Shown here piece by piece: positions 1-7,375 of a stretch of 25,365 nucleotides of DNA. The translations under genes and the position numbers were made by a program. Origin of the DNA: an uncultured Clostridia bacterium (GTDB lineage Bacteria; Bacillota; Clostridia; Christensenellales; UBA1242); assembly GCA_944349915.1 (NCBI GenBank), contig CALVNU010000006.1, positions 1 through 25,365 on the forward strand. Direction: 5' to 3'. Position 1 is the first letter of the stretch, and every line of letters starts with the position of its first letter. The notes below the pieces were generated by a model. That model was not told the DNA's origin. It did not search any database and saw nothing but the letters and a program-made list of their open reading frames with translations.

Positions 1-201
1 ATACCATAAAAGACTATACTAAAGATAACTAAACACTTTTAACAAGTCCTGTTGCATTTAATTTTTCACTACGTGGGATATTTAAAACTTTAGAACAAAT
101 ACCATTTTTATCAATGTTTGAAAAAGAATAAAAAATTAATAACATTTAAAAAAATTTGTCAAAAATATTATAAAATCATTTGGCTTAAAGTAAACTCCAA
201 C
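1..201. other. AT-rich left-edge region without a recognisable gene
   Basis: No convincing gene is visible here. On the + strand a stretch of about 32 codons (33-131) is open between two stops, but it lacks an ATG start near its beginning, has no ribosome binding site, and matches nothing I recognise. It could be the remnant of a decayed gene or chance. The stretch 120-180 is A/T low-complexity sequence. The promoter of the following hydrolase gene begins just after it. Confidence 0.5.
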
Positions 202-210
202 TGCTATAAT
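202..210 (+). promoter_or_regulatory. Extended -10 promoter of the alpha/beta hydrolase gene
   Basis: TGCTATAAT is a perfect extended -10 element (TGn plus TATAAT at 205-210). There is no good -35 at 17 bp; TTGGCT at 180-185 is the nearest candidate with a long 19-bp spacer. Transcription would start near 217, just ahead of the AGGAGG ribosome binding site at 222-227, giving a leader of only about 16 nt. Confidence 0.65.
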
Positions 211-232
211 ATCCATAAAATAGGAGGTAAAA

Positions 233-1177
233 ATGAGCGGATATATCACAAAACTAGATAAAAATGTAAAACGAGAAAAGGTTAATTTTAAAAACCGATA
301 CGGACTAAAGGTTGTTGCCGATGTTTATTATTTAGCCGATAGCAATCTTAACGAGCCTCGCCCTGCTCTTATTGTAGGAGCACCTTACGGCGGTGTAAAA
401 GAACAAGGACCATGCGTTTATGCAAACGAACTTGCAAAGAAAGGTTATATAGTGTTGACTTTTGACCAATCTTTTATGGGAGAAAGTGCTGGCATGCCAA
501 GGCATGTGTCCTCTCCAGACATATTTGTGGAAAACTTTTCTGCTTGCGTAGACTTTTTAGGACTGCAAAAATATGTTGACAGAGAAAAAATTGGAGTTAT
601 AGGAATTTGTGGCTCTGGTGGATTTGCCTTGTCGGCAGCACAATGTGATACAAGAATAAAAGCGGTTGCAACGGCAAGCATGTATGACATGAGTAAAGCA
701 TGCAGATTAAATATGAATAAAAAACAGTTACAAGCAGAAAAAGAAAGACTTAGCCTTCAAAGATGGGAAGATGCTAAAAATGGGTATCCAGAGTTTATAC
801 CAGCCTTTCCTGACCATCCTTTAGACAAAGTTCCTACTTCACTTACCGAGCCAACTGCAGAATGGTTTAGATTTTATGCAATAAAAAGAGGCTTCCATAA
901 AAATGCACGCGGAGCATTTACAACCACAAGCAATCTTGCCATGTTGAATTTTCGGCTGTTAGACTATATTGATGAAATTTCACCACGCCCTATTTTATTT
1001 ATAGTTGGAGATAGGGCTCACTCAAAATTTTTTAGCGAAGAGGCTTATGAAAAAGCAAAATCTCCAAAAGAACTTTATGTAGTCAAAGATGCCGAACATA
1101 TCGACCTTTATGACCGCACAGACAGAATTCCATTTGAAAAAATAGACAATTTTTTTAAAAAGGCATTGAAAGTTTAA
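233..1177 (+). CDS. Alpha/beta hydrolase, COG1073/dienelactone-hydrolase-like
   Basis: A 314-aa cytoplasmic alpha/beta-fold hydrolase with no signal peptide. The nucleophile elbow reads GICGSGG at residues 124-130, so the predicted nucleophile is Cys126 rather than Ser. Asp260 (in GDRAH) and His289 (in AEHID) are well placed to complete a Cys-Asp-His triad. The oxyanion side is likely the GAPYGG turn at residues 49-54. Cysteine nucleophiles are known in dienelactone hydrolases and in the YcjY-like branch of COG1073, which this resembles in the segment around residues 119-153. The substrate is unknown; a small ester, lactone or thioester is possible. The start is fixed by AGGAGG at 222-227, five bases before the ATG. 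The gene is monocistronic and converges on the GLUG gene, with a shared terminator at 1195-1235. Confidence 0.85.
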   Translation: MSGYITKLDKNVKREKVNFKNRYGLKVVADVYYLADSNLNEPRPALIVGAPYGGVKEQGPCVYANELAKKGYIVLTFDQSFMGESAGMPRHVSSPDIFVENFSACVDFLGLQKYVDREKIGVIGICGSGGFALSAAQCDTRIKAVATASMYDMSKACRLNMNKKQLQAEKERLSLQRWEDAKNGYPEFIPAFPDHPLDKVPTSLTEPTAEWFRFYAIKRGFHKNARGAFTTTSNLAMLNFRLLDYIDEISPRPILFIVGDRAHSKFFSEEAYEKAKSPKELYVVKDAEHIDLYDRTDRIPFEKIDNFFKKALKV

Positions 1178-1194
1178 AATAAACAAAAAAAACA

Positions 1195-1235
1195 AAAGCA
1201 GACAACAATTATGTAAAAATTTTGTTATCTGCTTT
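1195..1235. terminator. Terminator between convergent hydrolase and GLUG genes
   Basis: A 14-bp stem with one mismatch (arms 1195-1208 and 1222-1235, core AAGCAGA/TCTGCTT) and a 13-nt loop. Read on the - strand the stem is followed by a long T-rich run, a strong intrinsic terminator for the GLUG gene ending at 1273. On the + strand the run after it is weaker (AATTTATTC), but it lies 18 bp beyond the hydrolase stop and probably serves both genes. Confidence 0.8.
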
Positions 1236-1272
1236 AATTTATTCTTAAAAATACAAATTTGTTAAGGAAAAG

Positions 1273-3147
1273 TTAGATGGTAAAATCTTGCCAGCCGGCA
1301 CTTAGCAAATTGTCAAGTGTAACCGTGCCAGGCCAGAACTGACCAATATGTGCAAGACAAATAGGTACAGGAGAACTGCTTGTATTTATCCAGATAAAGT
1401 CGGCAAAGTTATCACCACAGTAGTATTTTTGATTGTTTAATATAAACAAACTGTTTGAGATTGAAGGTTCTGTTGTGCCAACAATAGTTTTATCGGCAAA
1501 ATTTGAAATTGCATAGCAACTTTCAAAACTTGTTGCATGATTGCTATATCCCACAAGAACAGCGATGTTCTGACCTGTTGAGTGCAAATTGCTTTCGGCA
1601 CCACAGTTTTCAAAAGTGATTGTTACAGGATAATTTTCACTAGAGCCTGACACTGTTAAATATCCAATCAACCCTCCGACATAATCTGCTTGTGAAGAAA
1701 CGGAGCCGAGATTTAAACATTTTGTAAAGTTAAACACCGGCAAAGTGTTTGAAGATGATATGGTAAAGTAACCAAAAATTCCGCCAGCATAATTTGAAAT
1801 TGCAGACACAGGGCCATAATTTTGCAACATGTCAAACACAAATGAAAGGTTTGTTGAAGATTGGCTGACACTGCATGATAGATATCCAGCCACCCCACCT
1901 ATATAAGAATTTCCAGAAACTGCTCCAGAATTGTTTGCATTTGAAATTAATTTATAACTCCTGCCAACAATTCCGCCCACATAATCATTGCCAGAAACAT
2001 CGCCGTAATTTGTTAGGTTTGATAGAGGGTCTAATGTTGAAGATGTTGAATTTTGACCGCTGTATCCAATCACACCACCAACATAGTTATAACCTGCCAC
2101 ATTTCCATAATTTGTGCAGTTGCTAACGGTTGCTGGTCTATAATAAGAATAAGAGCCACCATTTATTCCTACAACACCACCAACATTTGATATTGTACCC
2201 ATAGACTCCACATTACCATAATTAACGCAATTTTCTACAGATACATTGCCATCTGCACCATCATAACTTGCTTCTCCCACAACTCCGCTAACACCATAAG
2301 AAGAACTTCCGCCAAGACTTGTGATATTTCCAGTGTTATAGCAGTTGTATATTGAAGACGAATCAAGATAATTTACAACCCCGCATGCAGAACCAGTTAA
2401 CGCAATAATATCTCCAGTGTTATAAGAGTCCGAAATTGTTCCACCAGTTACACGACCAGCAATCCCCGCAACTTGAGACATACCAATCACATTGCCAGTG
2501 TTATAGCAGTTTGAAATTGTTGCACTTGTTCCACCATGAGTATAATGCACAATTCCAATAGCATCACCACCATACCCTAAAATGTCTCCATTATTAGAGC
2601 AATTCTCAACCGTATATGACCCTTGCTCTACATAAGCAATACCAATTGCGCTATTGCCAACAATAGTCGAACTGTTGTGACAATTGATAAAACTTATTTC
2701 TGCACTTAAGCTCATTACCGTAGCCACCGAAGATGACTGCATTCCCATAATGTATGAATCTGTTATATTTACATCTTGAATTGTTGCCGGTTTGTCATTT
2801 AATATCATCACTCCAAAAAGGCCAGCCTCATATTCTGATGGGACGGTGTACATTCCCGAAATGTCAAAGCCCCCACCGTCATAGTTGCCAGAGAAAGATA
2901 TATACAGTAGTGCTTCTATATCTAACCCTCCAATTGCTGTCCACAAATGTTTTGACAAATCTATATCCGCTGTTTGTTTAAAGTGTTTTCCAGCAAATTG
3001 AAGTTTAACTGGCTCGTCAAGCCCCAAATCAATTTCATCACCTTGTTCAACATCTCCCAAATTGTTGTTTACAAGATATGATAGATATGCAAGGTCCCAT
3101 TCGGATTGAATAAGATATGGGTCATTTTCTGTTCCGCTTCCAACAAA
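1273..3147 (-). repeat. GLUG super-repeat module 3
   Basis: Starts with VGSGTENDPYLIQSEW, then IDLSKHLWTAIG and GNYDGGGFDISGMY, followed by the longest run of GLUG units. Unlike modules 1 and 2 it has no closing NGYP motif; the protein instead ends about 60 residues after the last recognisable unit. Confidence 0.7.
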
Positions 3148-6100
3148 AGAATAATTTTCCAAATTTTTTCCAGAGGCTTTCCAAACTTCTTCATCAATCC
3201 AAGATCCCTGCACAGAAGAATTGAAAACGGGATAACCATTGTTCTCGCCGTCAACAAATCCCCAACAAGAATAGAAATTCCAAGGCACAGACCAAGCGTC
3301 ACTTAAAAACCACTCTTTAGTTTTTGCAAGTGAAGAAATATTATCAAGATATGTGGCTCCTACATTTTCACCACTTCCAATATCACTCATTTGGTTAGCA
3401 TTTCCACCATAATATGTATTAAAAACTGATAATACACTCAAATCTGATTGCTCTGCCACAATTGCTCCAGTAAACCCATCTGCCCCTGCAACAGAACCAA
3501 CATTAAAAGTATTTCCGACAATTAAATATGAACTTGTTGATGCTGAATACGGATAGGTGCCCAAAATGCCACCAACTGCATAATTAGAACTCAAGTTACC
3601 ACTGTTAAATGAAAACATAACAATTGCACTTGAAGAGGAATAATAGTTATTGGAAACTTCGGTAAAATAGCCAACAACGCCACCAATAACAGAATTTGCT
3701 CCATTGGCTGTTATGTTTCCACTGCTATAGCAATTTATAATTGAGCCTGCCTTATTGCTGGCACCAACAACGCCACCCAAAACTATATTTCCATTATCAT
3801 CTGCCTCTATATTTCCTGTGTTATACGAATTTGTAATGCCCCCTACGTATCCACCAACGCCACCAACTGCAGAAATATAAGAACTCTCTGGGATGTTTAC
3901 ATTTATGTTTCCTTGATTAAAACAATTCAAAGTTATATCTTCATTGCTAAAACCAACCACTCCGCCAACAGTCAAGCCTAAATAATTAAAATCACTCGTT
4001 GAAGACGATGAAGAAACTGAAATCATGCCATAATTACTGCAATTAGTAACAGAGCCTTCTCCTGCCACACCTCCGGCAGAACCTTTTGATCCATAATAAC
4101 TTCCATTATAAGGGCCATCGGAATCAACGATAAATGATGCTGTTATAGAGCCATGGTTTTCACTGTTATAAACAGATGCTCGACGCTCTCCATTTCCAAT
4201 AACGCCACCAGCACGACTTTCTGCATCTTTGGTTGAAACCAAAACTATATCGCCATAATTTTTGCAATTGTTTATTGAACCGGTACCTGCCGACATACTG
4301 CTACAAGCCTCTCCAACCACTCCGCCAACGCTATAGCCATAGCAAATAACATCGGCATAATTAATACAATTGTTTATTGTGTAGTTGACATAGTCATAAC
4401 CTACAGATGCAACAATACCACCACCCACTTCTGTTGCATAAATTGTGGAATCTTTTAGAATTATGTTTTCAATAGTAACTTCAAGATTTGGGCTGTACCT
4501 ATAGTAATAAGTTTGATCTCCAAACAAACCTTGATTGCTGTTTGCTTCACTTCCGCTGGCCATCCAAGCCTCTTCATCCATGCTTCCTGCAACAATCGGC
4601 GGTGTTGTCAAATGAGTTATTTCATAATTCTGTCCATTATAGTGCCCTCTAAAATTATCAATTGGGTCCCAATAATAACCGCTTAAGTCTATGTGTGAGG
4701 TTTGAATAAAATATTGGTTTTCATAATAATTTCCATTTGCCGTCATATAAGAAAGATAGCCAAGTTCTGCCCCAGAACTGATTTGATAAGGGTCTCCTTC
4801 TGAGCCATCACCATCTGCAAATGCTGTGGCACGAATACCGTCCGATGACCAATAGGTCATCTCTTCCAACATATTCAAAATTGGATAGCCATCATTTTGT
4901 TCGGTATCAATCTTCCATACAGAATTAAAATCCCACTCTGCGTTTTCATCCCAATTTTGAGAATTTTGATACCACTCGACAGTTTTTGCCAACTGGTCAA
5001 TTCCGTCTAGATAACTTGCATCACTTGTCAACTGGTCGGCACTGCTTTGCCCTACCGCCAAAAGAGAACTTAAAGCCCCAGCACCATAATAATTTTTGCT
5101 GATTTCAACTATGCCAAAATCCAAATCACCAACAATTGCCCCAGCAATTCCACTCACGCTTGAAACCGCACCGATATTGAAGTTGCTGTTAAGGTTTAGT
5201 GGTACAAGTATTTTCCCTATTGTTGTGTCATCTATGCTTTTTATATAGTATATGTTTTGAATTGCTCCTAAAATTCCACCAGCGTAACCTTCTGAAGACA
5301 GATTGGAAACAGTGCCTGTGTTATAGTTGTTGCTTATATTGACAGGGTCGCCATGAATATATTGCTCATCATTTCCTGATTGAATCATTGATCCTCTAAG
5401 TGAAAGCGTTACTGCACAAATTCCTCCAGCCGATTGCAGTCCATCACTACTGCTTGCGTCTATTGTAAGTTGCACATTTCCGCGATTATAGCAATTGGTG
5501 ATATCGCCTGTTGTATAGTATGAATGTATTGAGGTTTTTGTTGAAAAGTTGATAATCATTCCATAACCATTAATTGCAACAATTCCACCTGCAAAACGAT
5601 TGGCAGAAACATCTGCAAAGTTTGAACAACTAGTTATTGTTCCTGAAACACCACAAATGCCACCCGCATTATGACCTTCAACAGTCCCATAATTTGAGGA
5701 GTATGAAATCACGCCTGATGATGCACCAGCAATTCCACCCGCTCCGCTTTCTGTGCTCAGGCCACCAGAGCCGTCTGTGCCAAAAGATGAAACTGCTCCA
5801 TAATTTTTACAATATGCTATTCGTCCACCCATTAAATAACCAACAATTCCGCCAACACGATTAGTTTCGCTATTGCTAAGATTTGTGATTTGTCCATAAT
5901 TCTCACAGTTTTCAATGGCTGTCGCATAGGCGAATCCAATTATCCCACCACCTTGGCAACTTGAAGATGCTGTTGAAGGGCAATATATGTCGGCATAAGA
6001 TATGCAATTTGAAATTGTTGTGTATATAGTCGTCCAGAATCCACTTTCAGCTGACACTTGCGGAACACCACCTACAATGCCACCAATCTTGCCAGAACCG

Positions 6101-6180
6101 AAAATTACTGAATTTGTAAGCGTTATATTACTTATAGAGGTTCTACTGCTCCCCCCCCCCCACCTTTCGCATGCAAACAT
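1273..6180 (-). CDS. GLUG-repeat surface protein, main body (frame-shifted from its signal peptide)
   Basis: This 1635-codon frame encodes almost all of a giant GLUG-motif protein. Dozens of copies of a unit like GGIVG...ISNCYNTGNV repeat throughout; GLUG proteins are extracellular and often found in gut bacteria, sometimes as adhesins. Two further lead-in modules (GDGSEGDPY..., GSGTENDPY...) divide it into three super-repeats, and the first two close with a D/N-G-Y-P motif. The nominal ATG at 6180 lies upstream of the G11 tract and has no ribosome binding site or signal peptide, so it is not a credible independent start. The real start is at 6623 in the other frame (see 6132-6623). With one more G the joined protein would be about 1783 aa. 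There is no LPXTG or C-terminal membrane segment; the end is simply ...GWQDFTI. Repeats carry many cysteines in the NC(Y/N/S)N positions. Confidence 0.85.
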   Translation of the reverse strand: MFACERWGGGSSRTSISNITLTNSVIFGSGKIGGIVGGVPQVSAESGFWTTIYTTISNCISYADIYCPSTASSSCQGGGIIGFAYATAIENCENYGQITNLSNSETNRVGGIVGYLMGGRIAYCKNYGAVSSFGTDGSGGLSTESGAGGIAGASSGVISYSSNYGTVEGHNAGGICGVSGTITSCSNFADVSANRFAGGIVAINGYGMIINFSTKTSIHSYYTTGDITNCYNRGNVQLTIDASSSDGLQSAGGICAVTLSLRGSMIQSGNDEQYIHGDPVNISNNYNTGTVSNLSSEGYAGGILGAIQNIYYIKSIDDTTIGKILVPLNLNSNFNIGAVSSVSGIAGAIVGDLDFGIVEISKNYYGAGALSSLLAVGQSSADQLTSDASYLDGIDQLAKTVEWYQNSQNWDENAEWDFNSVWKIDTEQNDGYPILNMLEEMTYWSSDGIRATAFADGDGSEGDPYQISSGAELGYLSYMTANGNYYENQYFIQTSHIDLSGYYWDPIDNFRGHYNGQNYEITHLTTPPIVAGSMDEEAWMASGSEANSNQGLFGDQTYYYRYSPNLEVTIENIILKDSTIYATEVGGGIVASVGYDYVNYTINNCINYADVICYGYSVGGVVGEACSSMSAGTGSINNCKNYGDIVLVSTKDAESRAGGVIGNGERRASVYNSENHGSITASFIVDSDGPYNGSYYGSKGSAGGVAGEGSVTNCSNYGMISVSSSSSTSDFNYLGLTVGGVVGFSNEDITLNCFNQGNINVNIPESSYISAVGGVGGYVGGITNSYNTGNIEADDNGNIVLGGVVGASNKAGSIINCYSSGNITANGANSVIGGVVGYFTEVSNNYYSSSSAIVMFSFNSGNLSSNYAVGGILGTYPYSASTSSYLIVGNTFNVGSVAGADGFTGAIVAEQSDLSVLSVFNTYYGGNANQMSDIGSGENVGATYLDNISSLAKTKEWFLSDAWSVPWNFYSCWGFVDGENNGYPVFNSSVQGSWIDEEVWKASGKNLENYSFVGSGTENDPYLIQSEWDLAYLSYLVNNNLGDVEQGDEIDLGLDEPVKLQFAGKHFKQTADIDLSKHLWTAIGGLDIEALLYISFSGNYDGGGFDISGMYTVPSEYEAGLFGVMILNDKPATIQDVNITDSYIMGMQSSSVATVMSLSAEISFINCHNSSTIVGNSAIGIAYVEQGSYTVENCSNNGDILGYGGDAIGIVHYTHGGTSATISNCYNTGNVIGMSQVAGIAGRVTGGTISDSYNTGDIIALTGSACGVVNYLDSSSIYNCYNTGNITSLGGSSSYGVSGVVGEASYDGADGNVSVENCVNYGNVESMGTISNVGGVVGINGGSYSYYRPATVSNCTNYGNVAGYNYVGGVIGYSGQNSTSSTLDPLSNLTNYGDVSGNDYVGGIVGRSYKLISNANNSGAVSGNSYIGGVAGYLSCSVSQSSTNLSFVFDMLQNYGPVSAISNYAGGIFGYFTISSSNTLPVFNFTKCLNLGSVSSQADYVGGLIGYLTVSGSSENYPVTITFENCGAESNLHSTGQNIAVLVGYSNHATSFESCYAISNFADKTIVGTTEPSISNSLFILNNQKYYCGDNFADFIWINTSSSPVPICLAHIGQFWPGTVTLDNLLSAGWQDFTI
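3148..4821 (-). repeat. GLUG super-repeat module 2
   Basis: Starts with FADGDGSEGDPYQISS, followed by IDLSGYYWDPI and a GHYNGQNYEI motif, then GLUG repeats, and closes with NNGYPVFNS near 3220. It has the same plan as module 1 but clearly diverged sequence, so the duplication is old. Confidence 0.7.
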
Positions 6181-6443
6181 CCGAAAAGACCTGCATAATT
6201 TACCTGTGGGCTTGCTTCTGTTCCTACATAAATTCCTGAAATTTCAAATCCGCCACCGTCATAGTGTCCATAAAATTGGGTTGATTCTGTGCCAATTGGC
6301 GTCCAGTAATATGCCGACATGTTAAGGTCTGCTGTTTGAAGAAAATATCTGCCTTTGTAAGAAGACGCGTTTTTTGACAACAATGCAAGTTGTTTTGGCG
6401 TTGAAATAAGATAAGGGTCGCCTTCTGAGCCATCACCACCTGC
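4822..6443 (-). repeat. GLUG super-repeat module 1
   Basis: Begins with the lead-in GDGSEGDPYLIS and continues through QTADLNMSAYYWTPIG and the D-G-G-G-F-E-I-S-G motif, then GLUG repeats, closing with DGYPILNM near 4875. The G11 tract interrupts its frame. Boundaries are approximate and set by the next lead-in. Confidence 0.7.
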
Positions 6444-6623
6444 AAAAGTTGAGGCATAGTTGCCACTGTCGGTCCAATTTCCGCTGTTGGTTGGACCATC
6501 AACTGCGATTGTAGTTTGATTAGGTTCTGTACGATTTACAAAATACAGCCCAACCGCAGAAAATGCCACAAAAATGGAAAGAAGAAAAATCATAACAATT
6601 GATTTTTTTGAGATTTTTTCCAT
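6132..6623 (-). CDS. GLUG-repeat surface protein, N-terminal part with signal sequence; runs out of frame at the G11 tract
   Basis: The start is the ATG at 6623, preceded by AAGGAGG (6629-6635) with five bases between; an upstream in-frame methionine at 6713 lacks such a site. The 163-aa product begins with a basic end and a hydrophobic stretch (about residues 8-29), a signal peptide or uncleaved N-terminal anchor; no clear AXA site is seen. Residues 61-150 hold the first lead-in module (GDGSEGDPYLIS, then ...DGGGFEISGIYV, then AGLFG) that precedes GLUG repeats. After Lys153 the reading frame passes through a run of Gly codons and stops six codons later (AVEPL). The sequence after the tract, in the other frame, continues the expected GLUG pattern (ISNITLTNS). 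As written, the gene is therefore OFF, or the G run is miscounted. Confidence 0.85.
   Translation of the reverse strand: MEKISKKSIVMIFLLSIFVAFSAVGLYFVNRTEPNQTTIAVDGPTNSGNWTDSGNYASTFAGGDGSEGDPYLISTPKQLALLSKNASSYKGRYFLQTADLNMSAYYWTPIGTESTQFYGHYDGGGFEISGIYVGTEASPQVNYAGLFGCLHAKGGGGGAVEPL
6151..6161 (-). repeat. Homopolymer G11 (C11 on + strand) at the frameshift point
   Basis: Eleven consecutive C on the + strand, that is G11 in the coding strand, in an otherwise AT-rich window. It lies about 157 codons after the start of the GLUG gene. Frame arithmetic: the signal-peptide frame and the repeat frame would be joined by 12 (or 9) G. Equally, a -1 ribosomal shift or one extra G inserted by RNA polymerase would restore the frame. 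Homopolymer G/C tracts of this length are classical slipped-strand sites, and also classical sequencing-error sites. Confidence 0.95.
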
Positions 6624-6684
6624 AAACCCCTCCTTCTTATAAACAATCAAACAAAAACCAAATATTTGTTTCTTTTTATTTATT

Positions 6685-6713
6685 ATTATATCAAATTCAA
6701 CAAAATTCAACAA
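6685..6713 (-). promoter_or_regulatory. Promoter of the GLUG gene
   Basis: On the - strand TGATATAAT (-10 hexamer at 6685-6690) is a perfect extended -10 element, with TTGTTG at 6708-6713 as a weak -35 at 17 bp. It lies about 60 bases upstream of the ATG at 6623. Confidence 0.6.
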
Positions 6714-6791
6714 ACAAAATTATAAATTTTTCAAAAATATAAAAATATATTGATAGACAGTAAGATGTAACCACATTTTTATAAAAAACAA

Positions 6792-6818
6792 AAAATAGGC
6801 TTAAAACAAGCCTATTTT
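6792..6818 (-). terminator. Intrinsic terminator of ndk
   Basis: A perfect 11-bp stem (AAAATAGGCTT / AAGCCTATTTT) with a 5-nt loop, followed on the - strand by TTTTTTGTTTTTT. The ndk stop codon TAG (6812-6814) is embedded in the first arm of the stem, so translation end and transcription end coincide. Confidence 0.9.
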
Positions 6819-7294
6819 AAAACTCTAAAGTCTTTGTCATCTTCGCTTTTGTCTTTATCATCTTCAATGTTCAAAAGTTCTTTAAATATCTTTATTTCTT
6901 TTTTTGCGCTCGCATGGCTGTCGGAGGCATGAATAACATTTTCACGCGTTTGCACCTCTCTGCCCATCATTGCAGGAATATCGGCTCTAATTGTGCCCTT
7001 TTGCGGATTTGAAGTTGACCCAACCATTTGCCTGATTTTTAAAATAGCATCTGGTCCAGAAACAATCATGCCATATGCTTTGCCTGAAGTTATATATTTT
7101 TCAAGTGGTGGATAAAAATCTTTGCCAACATGCTCTGCATAATGTTCTCTTGCATGTTTTTTATCATAATTAACAAAGCCTTCTTCATCTATTTGCAAGC
7201 CCGCTTTATGCAAACGATTTTTAATTTCCTCAATCACCCATTGATGTTCTGCAAATCCAGGTTTAACCATAACATAAGATTTTTCTTTAGCCAT
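6812..7294 (-). CDS. ndk: Nucleoside diphosphate kinase
   Basis: Transfers the gamma phosphate of ATP to nucleoside diphosphates through a phosphohistidine, balancing NTP and dNTP pools in the cytosol. The 160-aa protein shows the family signatures: VMVKPG near the N-terminus, EHVGKDFYPPLEKYITSG, IRQMVGSTSNP, KGTIRAD, and the active-site segment NVIHASDS with catalytic His122. It is somewhat atypical: KPG replaces the usual KPD, HAS replaces HGS, about ten extra residues lie between GTIRAD and NVIH, and there is an acidic tail rich in Asp and Lys. The longer TTG start at 7300 is rejected because it sits only two bases from the ribosome binding site; AAGGAG at 7303-7308 is eight bases before the ATG at 7294. 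It follows the helicase gene by 81 bases but has its own promoter. Confidence 0.93.
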   Translation of the reverse strand: MAKEKSYVMVKPGFAEHQWVIEEIKNRLHKAGLQIDEEGFVNYDKKHAREHYAEHVGKDFYPPLEKYITSGKAYGMIVSGPDAILKIRQMVGSTSNPQKGTIRADIPAMMGREVQTRENVIHASDSHASAKKEIKIFKELLNIEDDKDKSEDDKDFRVLK

Positions 7295-7320
7295 ATTCAA
7301 CTCTCCTTTTTTATAGTAAA

Positions 7321-7349
7321 ATTATACAACAAAACGAAAATTTTTTGAA
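7321..7349 (-). promoter_or_regulatory. Promoter of ndk
   Basis: On the - strand TATAAT (7321-7326) with TTCAAA (7344-7349) 17 bp upstream, 26 bases before the ndk ATG. No terminator hairpin is visible between the helicase stop (7376) and this promoter, so read-through from the helicase gene into ndk is also possible. Confidence 0.55.
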
Positions 7350-7375
7350 CATTTTTTTAAATATTTCTCACATTT

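Noticed and set aside
33..131. Open stretch of about 32 codons at the left edge
   Set aside because: No start codon near its beginning, no ribosome binding site and no recognisable similarity; at most a decayed remnant.
6180..6180. ATG at 6180 as the true start of an independent 1635-aa gene
   Set aside because: There is no ribosome binding site or signal peptide, and the coding pattern continues upstream in the other frame from the start at 6623.
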